64,000 nt of DNA from Plantago major. Taxonomy: Eukaryota > Streptophyta > Magnoliopsida > Lamiales > Plantaginaceae. This document shows positions 11,581 through 20,644 of this stretch, piece by piece; within the stretch, counting starts at the first letter, position 1; every line of letters starts with the position of its first letter. The notes below the pieces were generated by a model. It did not search any database and was not told the DNA's origin. It saw only the letters and a list, made by a program, of their open reading frames with translations. Location of the stretch: assembly GCA_026545765.1 (NCBI GenBank), contig CM048841.1, forward strand, positions 87,526,636-87,590,635, in the 5' to 3' direction. Made by a program: the position numbers and the translations under genes.

Positions 11581-11800
11581 ACATAAAAAAAACCCCTGTT
11601 GTTTGCCCTAATTACAAATTAGTACCCCATGTTTGAACAATTACACCTACACCCATTTTCCATCTCCGGCATTGACTCCGGCACTTAGTTGGCAAGGCTT
11701 GCTTATGTGGTTGCTTACTTGGCACACCGTGGATTAATAAAAAAAAAAAAAAAAAGGAAAAATGGTTTACTGTATAATACATAAAAACCTTTCGTCTTCA
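11581..11800. repeat. Possible MULE terminal-repeat relic
   Basis: The sequence AATTACATAAAAAAAACCCC, followed by pyrimidine-rich text with spaced CCC blocks and a GCxxxTTATGTGG-like motif, resembles in style the long terminal repeat of the MULE at 29335 (AAAATTACAAAAACCACCCC...). The two are not closely similar base by base and no partner end was found, so this is only a suggestion. Confidence 0.25.
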
Positions 11801-11996
11801 CCACAAACCCGCCAAAACCCATGCTCGCTTCTTCTCTGCTAAACCCTAAACTTGCTCGATCATCCCAAATATGTTTCCCGGGAAGCTATTCCAGGGAAAC
11901 ATATATTCTTTTATTAATTAATTCAACCATTTTACTTAATAGTATTCAAATCATTGTACATTTAAGTCATTGCCCTATCACCACAATAATATTATA

Positions 11997-12231
11997 CTTC
12001 CTCCGTCCCGGAAATAGCTTACTCCGTCCCAAGTTAATCTTCGCACATTTCATGTTGGGACGTCCGGATTTCAACTTTACTTAATTTAAATGAAAAACAT
12101 ATCTCTTATGTACTTTTTTCAATATCCCTTCTACTTTACTCGCAATCTATCATACTCTTTTCACTAATATTTCACATTTATATCAAAACTTGTGACTGGA
12201 CCCGCGGGATGTTCAATTCGGAACGGGTGAG
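11997..12231. mobile_element. Nested Stowaway MITEs
   Basis: A Stowaway end, TA then CTTCCTCCGTCCCGGAAATA, starts at 11997 and is interrupted after about 25 bp by a second Stowaway. The inner element runs from 12022 (CTCCGTCCCAAGTTAATC after TA at 12020-12021) to 12231 (TTCGGAACGGGTGAG before TA at 12232-12233), about 210 bp. The inner element's ends are inverted but diverged. The right end of the outer element is uncertain; a candidate is GGACCGGGGACGGA near 12753-12767. Confidence 0.6.
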
Positions 12232-12233
12232 TA

Positions 12234-13886
12234 TTAAAGTATATTCAACTTTTCATTCAAACCCACAACTAACAACCTGTTTGGCACTCATTTAAAATGA
12301 ACTATTCAATACATTAAAATATTTGAAATTATTTGTTTTGTATCTTCTACAATAAAAAATTTAACTCAATTTTTTCTCCACTAAATTATCATCATTAGCT
12401 TTATATCCTACTCTTACATTCTCTTTACTTTTTCTTCAAACAAACAATCACAAACCAATAAAACAACATTTAAACCAATCAAATAACCTTAAAAATATTA
12501 AACACATAACTTCTTACTCACACACATCACTTAATTCTTACATCCCATATATAACAACCCTATAAGTTTTTAACTCTATTCCACACACCATATTTTATAA
12601 CTCACATTTAATTAAGTTACTATTTATCAATTAAAAATTTAATTTAACTCACTTTTTTAACTCTATGTCAAATTGATGGTAATATCTTATTCAAACCCAA
12701 TGTCAAAAGTAATGCATACTTATTGTCCTCAATTAAAAGTTAAATGGGAACTTGGACCGGGGACGGATTAATTATTATGGAACGAACGGTATCATATGCA
12801 TAACACACGATTTATCCAAACGTGGTCTGTGACCCTGTTCCCATAACTGACCTTGTTAAAGTAAAAAATGGAGGCATGTGAAAAGAACTCTTGAAATGAT
12901 TTGACAGTGAAACATCTTGTTCTTGTGAACTCATAAACAAAAATGCACAATTGCGTATGTGTGCAGTATTGGATTTTAGCAACCTTTTTGGTAATTTTTA
13001 AAATATCACATCGTTTTAAAATGAACCCCTCTCAAATGTGAGGCTTTTTTCTTATCCAGAGAGAGTAAGTCTGCAACAATTAATGCCATTAGAATTTTAA
13101 AACTCAATTTATATTAAATATATCAATCACACACATTAAATACATTACAGTAATTACTATATCAAAATCAAACATAACATCTATTGAAAAATATAAGGGT
13201 TATTTTTGGGCCATGATCGTCAAATTTTAAAATGGTTTCAAATCATCACAAGTCTATGGGTATCTTGACCAAATGGAAAAATTAAATGCACGTGATCTTT
13301 TCTCTGCATAACAGTGGGATACTACTACTGTGAGAGGGTGAGAACGAAAATTAAATCGGGATCTAACAAACAGACCGAATGATAATTAATTCTAAAAAAT
13401 GATGTACCTCATGAAATGTAAGGATAAAATTGTTCCAAAAGAGGATGGAGACTATTTCGTAAACGTGTCTACATATAAGTTATGACTTATGTAGAAAGTA
13501 ATCTATATGGGAGAGGGACGTGAAATATGATGTTCCACCTCATATATTGTGTTGGATTTTACTCCAACATCCCACTAATCTAATTCATTGTTAATTTTCT
13601 AGACGTCCCGTTAATATAATTACTTTTATAAAATGTAAAAAACAAATAAGATCCCGATGCACTATATCTATTATTTTTCAACTCTTTATCATCTATCTAT
13701 TTTATTTATTATTACATTTTCTATTTTTATCATTTATATCCCAAATAACAAATAATAAAATATTAACCGTTTTACAAATCACGGTGAAAGAAAGTGGACT
13801 AATGAGCTGGAACGTGTAACAAATGAGAAGGAGAAATTGATCGATGAGATGGAATTGTGGCAGATGAAGTTGAAGGGTTTTTTCCA
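12234..13886. other. AT-rich gene-free DNA
   Basis: No coding region found. Short minus-strand frames near 13700-13944 are low-complexity and overlap the palindrome that follows. Confidence 0.45.
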
Positions 13887-13983
13887 CCCTACAACATGCT
13901 GCACTATCTCTTAATACTTTAATGTGTTGTATAATATTGTACAACCTTTAAAACATTAAGAGGTAGTGCAGCATGTGATAGGG
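13887..13983. repeat. 97-bp near-perfect palindrome (foldback)
   Basis: The sequence reads as its own reverse complement with about six mismatches and one gap. The arms share CATGCTGCACTA(T/C)CTCTTAAT and end in CCCTA...TAGGG. The centre is GTTGTATAATATTGTACAAC, leaving almost no loop. It would form a stem of about 46 bp as RNA or single-stranded DNA. It could be a tiny foldback MITE or a young microRNA-type precursor. I see no clear target duplication and no match to a microRNA I know. Confidence 0.8.
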
Positions 13984-14317
13984 ATATCAAACCAAGTTAA
14001 TTTTCTACAAGCATGAAGTATGTTGTGCTCACTTGTGCACCACAATAAAAGGGGGCATGGGAATGGTCAAAACGTACCCACATGGAGGAGAGAAAGACTG
14101 TGGAGGACGTTGGGGTGCAATTAATGTTACCCTAGTTTTGACAAAACTCTGCAAAAATCAGATACGGTACGTATGTTATGTACCTGCACAGCCTTTTGAC
14201 ACCTGTACGGCCAGGGTTTAAGGGACCCTTTTTCATAAATTTGTGGATGGGTTGGATGGATGGAATCATTATGAATCAAATATTTTGATGTATCATGTAC
14301 TGTATCACGTTCTAATA

Positions 14318-14557
14318 CCCAATCCGTCCGGTTTCAATTACCCGCGGAGTCGGACACAAATTTTAATAAAAAATTAAATATAATAGGAGGGTTGGTAATA
14401 AAGTAGGAAAAAAATTTAATAAATTAAGATAAATAGTAAATAAAGTATGAGAGATATTGAATAAAGTATGAAATATATTTTCATTTAAAAAAATGGATAA
14501 TTGAATTTGAAACGTACCAAAATTGATTACAGGTAAATGAAACCGGGACGGATGGCG
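14318..14557. mobile_element. Stowaway-type MITE
   Basis: After TA (14316-14317) the left end is CCCAATCCGTCCGGTTTCAA then TTACCCG. The right end is CAGGTAAATGAAACCGGGAC then GGATGGCG, followed by TA (14558-14559). The ends are inverted repeats of about 26 bp with few mismatches. Interior AT-rich with AAGTATGA repeats. Non-coding, about 240 bp. Confidence 0.8.
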
Positions 14558-14589
14558 TATTTGGTTTCAATGTCACATTGTACATCATA

Positions 14590-14813
14590 CTCCATCCGTT
14601 CCAGTTTAATCTTCCCACATTTCATTTTGGTCCGTTCCAACTTTATCTTCTCTTCCCCTCCCTACTACTTTATACAATATCTCTCCTACTTTATACATCT
14701 CCTAATTTATTCACCATTTGTCATACTTTACTCACGTCGTTTCCTACTTTGTTCAATTTTCTCTTAAATCTTGTGTCCAAGCCTGCGGAAAGATGAAACC
14801 GGGACGGAGGGAG
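14590..14813. mobile_element. Stowaway-type MITE
   Basis: The left end after TA (14588-14589) is CTCCATCCGTTCCAGTTTAA then TCTT. The right end is AAGATGAAACCGGGACGGAG then GGAG, followed by TA (14814-14815). About 224 bp, non-coding. The motif TCCGTTCCA is repeated inside near 14632. It lies only 32 bp from the preceding MITE. Confidence 0.85.
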
Positions 14814-15065
14814 TATAAATTAGACTGTGTCTATAATTCTTTTTATAATTTTTTTTATTATCACTTATCAACCAGCCACAATCATGATCTAGGTGAATGT
14901 CATCAACTTATAAAATAATGTATTCTTCTCTCAAACATTTGTAAAAATTCTTATCCCTGAACACCGACAGGCTATTTGTCTCCCCGTTAAAACTCGGTTT
15001 TAATCGAGTTATCATTTTCATTATATTTGTCAGGCGGTTTTAATCGCGTTGAATAGTACCCATGT

Positions 15066-16352
15066 CATTGATATGTTTTGTAGTACTTCTGGCCTCAATC
15101 TCAGCGTGGCAAAGTCGAAGGTGTTTTTATCGAAAACAAATGGTGCTAGTCTAAAGAGAGCCATTACAAACACACTGGGCTTCAGCCAAACACTAAATCT
15201 GGGCAGATATCTGGGCATCTTCCTGCGCCATGGAAGAATATCCAGGGAGGATTCTGGAAAATTGATTGATAAAATCCTATCGAAGTATGCGGGATGGAAG
15301 AAGCGTTTCCTATCCACAGCTGGCAGAGTAACCTTGATACAATCAGTTTCTTCGGCAATACCGATATATGATATGCAATCCAGTTGGCTCCCTGAGCATA
15401 TTTGCAAGTTGCAACAAATTAGACAAAATGAATCGAGATTTTCTTTGGTCTATTGATATAAAAAAGAGGAAAACACACTTAGTAGGTTGGAAGCAAGTTG
15501 TGCAACCCAAGTAGGATGGAGGTCTGGGGATTAGGGAGGCTCGGACGAACAATGAAGCGATGCTTGGAAAAATTGTCTAGAAAGTCTTGAGGCAAGAAAA
15601 GTCTATATGGCTGGAGCTCATACAAGCGAAGTATCTCAAAAGGGCAGAGTATACTTCATTATATGCGCAGGAATGGTGATAGTCCACTTTGGAAATGAGT
15701 GTTAAAGGCTGCAGGGAAACTTCAGTCGCATTTTAGGTGGAAAATTGGCAATGGTCAATCCATCAGATTCTGGAACGATATATGGTTAAAAATTTGTGGG
15801 CTATACTCTGGTTTACAATTCGTAGACAAACAGGATTTGGACATTACTCTTAGCCAGGTACTTAATCGAAATGGTGATTGGGATTTTTTTGTGCTAAATA
15901 CAAGTGTTCCACAGGTCTTAAAGGATGAATTAAGCTCGACAAACATAATCTTGAATGACGAACCTGATTGTATTATGTGGAATGAGACGGTGTCTGGAGT
16001 ATTCACCTGCCAATTGGCATATCATACTATACGAAATCAATTGGAAGTACCAGGCCTGAGAAGATCAGATTGAAAGTGTATCTGGAAAAGCAAATTGACA
16101 GACAAGATGAAACACTTTATCTGGCTGGCCATTCAAGACATATTGAACACAAATTCACTCGGATTTAAAAGACGAATGGCAACTGAAGCTACTTGCTTTC
16201 AATGTAATGCTGCAGATGAAGATACGTTACATATCCTCCTTCACTGTAGTGTGTCAAAGAAAATATGGGAAGAAGTGCTACCAGCAGATGAATTGACAAA
16301 GTTTAATTCGATTTTCGATGATACCTGGTTCAAGGAAAATCTGGCTGGCTAA
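15066..16352 (+). pseudogene. LINE reverse transcriptase C-terminus and zf-RVT domain (broken)
   Basis: The first frame (to about 15456) reads STSGLNLSVAKSKVFLSK, then LGRYLGI and GWKKRFLSTAGRVTLIQSV, the typical text of plant non-LTR RT after the catalytic core. A frameshift follows near 15425; the adjacent frame gives RDFLWS, then W(K)QVVQPK and GGLGIREA. Further on, WKIGNGQSIRFWNDIW is visible at about 15738-15785. The zf-RVT segment at 16095-16340 includes MKHFIWLAIQDILNTNS and CFQCNAADEDTLHILLHC with the C-C-H-C pattern. Several frameshifts and stops. The upstream RT palm and the endonuclease are absent. Confidence 0.85.
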
Positions 16353-16378
16353 TTCAAAACCAAATTGAACACAGAAGC

Positions 16379-17000
16379 TTGCTGGATCGCTATCTTCACA
16401 GCTGGATCTCGTGGAAATCACGCAATTCGAGCATCTTCAGAGGCAAATCAGAGAGTAAGATTCGTAACCTCTTCCTAATCAAACAACAAAGTTGTGATTC
16501 GCAATTAAAGATCGATCCTTTGTGCAAACTCATTCGAGATCAAAAATGGGCCAAACCTCTACTTACCTGGAAGAAACTCAACGTGGATGGGAGTGTTCGT
16601 CCCCTAGAGAATTCTGGCGCTTTGGGATGTGTATTGAGATATGATAATGGCAATTGGGTGTGGAGTTTCGCAGCCCCTCTCCGACAACCCACTGTTAACG
16701 AAGCCGAATTGAGCAACTTGCTAAAAGGTCTTCAAATGGCGTGGGAAGAGAGGATACCAAAACTGCAAGTTGAATTGGATTCCGAGATCGTCTACAACTG
16801 GGTAACTGGAATTGATTTTCCACCTACAAACCTGCTTGAGCAAGTGGAGAAGTGCAAGACTCTTTTAAAAAACCCTTGGGAGATAGCTGTGAAGAAGATA
16901 AATATGAAGGCAAATTGTTGTGTCGATCATATAGCTAGCTCAGGCTATAAGTGTGCGGGGCATGGGAAGCTTTGGCTTAACCCCCCGATTTTTGAATACC
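16379..17000 (+). pseudogene. LINE-encoded RNase H domain
   Basis: The frame at 16379-17182 holds a plant LINE RNase H. LNVDGSV carries the first catalytic aspartate, GALGCVLRYDNGNWVWSFA the glycine-rich strand, NEAELSNLLKGLQMAWE the catalytic glutamate, and VELDSEIVYNWV the second aspartate. The downstream stretch CVDHIASSGYKCAGHGK contains a D-H pair at the position of the C-terminal catalytic D. This domain is still in a single frame although the upstream RT is broken. The residues after about 17020 derive from the A-rich tail and flanking DNA. Confidence 0.85.
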
Positions 17001-17084
17001 CATTTTGGGAACGGATAATGGCTTATAATCCTAATGAACATCTTTATTTACCAAAAAAAATAAATAAAAAAATAGTACCCATGT

Positions 17085-17458
17085 TTAATCACCAACTATT
17101 CATAATTCAATTAAATTTTATCTTTCTACATAATGTTTTTTATTTTTTCATTTATTATAACAACTTTAAACCAATCAAATAATCTTAGGACAAATTATGT
17201 ATGAACTCCCTATTAGATTTCGTAATTATAGATAGGTACACGTCAGTGGAACAATCACATCCAGAGATCCAGTTAAACGTATATGTAATTCGTTTTAGGA
17301 ATCCTCAACACCAAAAGTTGTAAATCACATTTTCAACAAATGTACAGGTGTGTGTGGAGCATTTAAGCTAGCCTTACGTGTTTTGGTAATTGATTCCCGA
17401 ACATATCATAGTTGTGAACTATTTCTCTCAAATTTAGTATATATAATCCCACATATTA
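17085..17458. other. Intergenic DNA, nothing recognised
   Basis: No feature that I can support. Confidence 0.4.
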
Positions 17459-18171
17459 AATAAACTTGGGGAATTTTCAGATATCACCTTTTTAAGATGA
17501 TAACTGAACGTTTAAGTCTTTAATGTTTGAAATATTATATTGAAGGATAACTTTTTGTATTTGTTTGACTTTTGTTAAAAATGTTATTTACCCCTTTTCG
17601 TTTCAATTAAACAATTTATTTTGAAATGTAATTTTCATTTAATTACATATTTAACTCACACCTTTCAAAATCTATTAATTATATTCAACCCCAAAACTTT
17701 TATCCCACTCAACTCGAATAATTTTTTCTTTCTTTATTAGACTTTTTTTTTTTTAAATAATAGATTTCCATTGGAGTTCCGGTAATCGAGCTCCAGGATG
17801 CTCCAAAATCGAAGCTTTCTAGAATCTTTAGTTTCATTTTAACGATAAATTTAAATCTTTTATTTTGGGGTTTATAGTTAAGGAAGAAAAAGTTAGAAAT
17901 ATGAATAAAGAAAATTTTGGTGGTTCATATATCAAAATTTAAAAGTTTGGGGTTATTGTAATAAGATGAAATATCAAATAGAAAATAAAAGGAGAAATGA
18001 AATGGTAAAATTGTAATATCAATAATAAGGGTTGACTTTTGTCTTTCATTGTAATTATTTTTATTTCATAAGTTACATTTTGTACTTCAATATAATTTTT
18101 CAAACATTAAGAATTTAAACGTTTAGTGACCATCTTGAAAGGGTGTCAAATGAAAATCGCCCAACAAACTT
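17459..18171. mobile_element. MULE-like MITE with long terminal inverted repeats
   Basis: The element spans 17468-18162 (695 bp). The first about 90 bp (GGGGAATTTTCAGATATCAC, then CTTTTTAAGATG and CTGAACGTTTAAG) is repeated inverted at the right end (CTTAATGTTTGAAAAATTAT, and GTCACTAAACGTTTAAATTC when reverse-complemented) with moderate divergence. The flanks are AATAAACTT (17459-17467) and AACAAACTT (18163-18171), a 9-bp duplication with one mismatch, the Mutator TSD length. The interior shows no transposase. Long TIR plus 9-bp TSD support a non-autonomous Mutator-like element. Confidence 0.75.
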
Positions 18172-18589
18172 AAGTTGAACAACAATAAACCTCAACACAT
18201 GGCACATTCATGCTGACCTTGTGCCTTATTATGCAGGCTCTGAACATATCCCAATTCTACCGCTTTTACGCATATATCTTACGTCTTTACATTAAACTGA
18301 GCTAGATATCGTGCCTGTTCCAGTGAATTGTATGAGCGAGTGTAGCTAGTCCGCTAGCCAAAATTGTATGAAATTACTTAAAACAAATAATATATGTTCA
18401 TTTTAAGAACCATGTGAGCGTGACACATTTAAACCAATCCTATCCATCATACACACCATATCCTTTCAACTTCACAAGCATCATACAACCTAAATGCATA
18501 TTTAACCACCATGTCAATGTGACACTTAAATTAATCCACACCGTAATACTGATATCAGTTCAACCACGTCACACCTATGTGTCGACTTA
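18172..18589. other. Spacer before tandem array
   Basis: No gene seen. Scattered words similar to the following tandem repeat (for example CATACAACCTAAATGCAT near 18481) hint that very decayed repeat copies may extend into this part. Confidence 0.35.
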
Positions 18590-20035
18590 GAAAAAAATTC
18601 GTACAATCCTACATGCCGCACTAATCTGGCACGAACATATTACAATTGCCCCTGATGATTACACGAACGTCGTATAATCCATTATGTTGCATTAATCATA
18701 TTACAAACACTTTATAACTGTCTAGAATAGTTACATGAATGTCATATAATCCTCTATGTTGCATTAATCATATTACAAATACTTTACAACTGTCCCGAAT
18801 AGCGTCATATAATCCTACCTGCCACACAATCGAGTTACAAATATATTACAGTTGTTAAGATAATTACACAAAAATCGTATAATCCCTCATGTTCCACCAA
18901 TCAAGATAGGAAGATATCATGTTACAACTGTATCATATAACTACACAGCCTTGTATAATCCTACCTGTCAGGCTGGGACATTAATCAGGTTACGAAAATA
19001 TTACACCTACATCAAATAATTATACAAATATCGTATAATCCTAATTGTCGCATTAATCGAATTACAAAAATACTACAAGTGCTTCCAATAATTATACGAA
19101 CATCGATGCATTAATTGCTTTACAAAAATACTACATCTGCATCCAACGATCACACGAACACCGATAATCCTACCCGTCACATTAATCGAGTTACAAAAAT
19201 ACTATGTGCTTCTAATAATTACACAAACTTCGTACATGTCGCATTAACCCAGTTACAAAAATTACTGCAAGTGCTTCCAATAATTACACGAACATTGTAT
19301 AATCCTAACCGTCGAATTAATCCAGTTGCAAAAAAATACTGCAAGTGCTTCCAATAATTACAAGAACATCGTATAATCCCACTTGCCGCATTAATCAAGT
19401 TACAAAAATACTGCAACTGTCTCTAACAATTACAAGAAAACAATATAATCCTACATGTCGCATTAACCGTGTAACAAAAATACTAAGTGCTCCAATAATT
19501 ACACGAACATCGTACAACCATATAATCCTATCTGTCGCATTAACCGAGTAACAAAAATACTACAAGTGCTCCAATAATTACACGAACATCGTATAATCCT
19601 ACCTGCTGCATTAATCGAGTTACAAAAATACCACAATTGCATCCAACAATTACACAAACACCTTATAATCCTACATGTTGCATTAATCGACTTCCAAAAA
19701 CACCACAACTGTCTCTAATAATTACACGAACATTGTGTAATCCTACATGTCACATTAATAGACTTCCAAAAACACCACAACTTTCTCCAACAATTACACG
19801 AACATCGTGCAATCCTACCTATCGCACTAATCGACTTCCAAAAACACCACAACTTTCTTCAACAATTACACGAACATCGTGTAATCTTACCTGTCACATT
19901 AATCGACTTTAAAAAACACCACAACTTTCTCCAACAATTACACAAACATCGTGTAATCTTACCTGTCGCATTAATCGACTTCCAAAAACACCACAACTGC
20001 ATCCAACGATTACACGAACATCGTACAATCGCATC
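18590..20035 (+). repeat. Tandem array, about 20 copies of a ~72-bp unit
   Basis: A unit of the form ATTACACGAACATCGTATAA, then TCCTACCTGTCGCATTAATC and GA(G/C)TT(A/C)(C)AAAAA, then a variable link such as CACCACAACTTTCTCCAACA, repeats head to tail. In the best-preserved right part the start ATTACA falls at 19793, 19865, 19937 and 20009, exactly 72 bp apart. Further left the spacing drifts to about 60-80 bp with more substitutions, so the array grew or was homogenised last at its right end. The 72-bp period keeps reading frame, which creates spurious periodic reading frames; I do not regard these as genes. The array ends about 240 bp before the TATA box of the downstream gene. Confidence 0.9.
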
Positions 20036-20272
20036 CGTAGATTGGATAGATCTCAAATCCAATATTACATGTATATTCCAAAATGCACCCACCTTTAAAG
20101 AAAAAACAGTGACACACACCCCAAATATTACAAAAATATAGTAAATGCAAAAGGAAATGGAAAAGAAGTATAATCACATCCAGCTCGTTTCCATCTGCAA
20201 AATCATGAGTGAGTGTAGTAGCAGTAAAGACGATTTATATGAAAAAATAAAATGAATCCATTTTCCATGAAT

Positions 20273-20280
20273 ATAAATAA
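20273..20280 (+). promoter_or_regulatory. Probable TATA box of the terminal-ear1-like gene
   Basis: TATAAATA lies about 370 bp before the ATG at 20645. It is followed by a CT/CA-rich leader containing a GA microsatellite (20412-20429) and a (GAA)n tract (about 20603-20640) that ends just before the start codon. Position and leader are typical of plant genes; the transcription start was not determined. Confidence 0.55.
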
Positions 20281-20602
20281 TCAACCACACAAACAAATTA
20301 AACCAGTCCACCACCATTTTCTCTGTACAACAACATTCTCACTCCACTCTCTCCTAGACAACACAGAAGCTTCACCTCCCCTCACCATAGACAGACTAAC
20401 TTAACTACTCTAGAGAGAGAGAGAGAGAAACTCACCACCACCTAGTGAGAGACTCAAACATATCATCACACCCACCCATCACCAGTCTTCACTCTTGAGC
20501 AGTATCACCTCAAAAGATTGTTCAAGATTTCTCCAGACACTCAACCAACCAACCAAGCCTTTTCACTTGTTCTCCAAAAAAAAATTAATTTGTAAACAAA
20601 AA

Positions 20603-20640
20603 AGAAGAAGAAGAAGAAGAAGAAGAAGAAGAAGAAGAAG
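20603..20640 (+). repeat. (GAA)n microsatellite in 5' leader
   Basis: About twelve AAG/GAA triplets end 4 bp before the start codon of the terminal-ear1-like gene. In frame with the ATG they would read as a run of Arg on this strand, but no start codon precedes them, so they are leader sequence. Confidence 0.9.
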
Positions 20641-20644
20641 GAAA

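Larger units (their letters stand above)
15052..17084 (+). mobile_element. 5'-truncated L1-type LINE with 14-bp target duplication
   Basis: The element covers about 15066-17070 and is flanked by a perfect 14-bp duplication AATAGTACCCATGT (15052-15065 and 17071-17084). Its 3' end is A-rich (CCAAAAAAAATAAATAAAAA). The 5' end starts abruptly inside the reverse transcriptase, as expected from incomplete reverse transcription. On the plus strand are, in order, the C-terminal part of the RT, a zf-RVT zinc-binding domain and an RNase H domain, all in broken frames. Confidence 0.9.

Noticed and set aside
19115-20119. Overlapping reading frames of 65-91 codons on both strands with periodic peptides (for example INRLPKTPQLS)
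   Set aside because: They arise from the 72-bp tandem array, whose period is a multiple of three. No start context, splice signal or known protein family supports coding.
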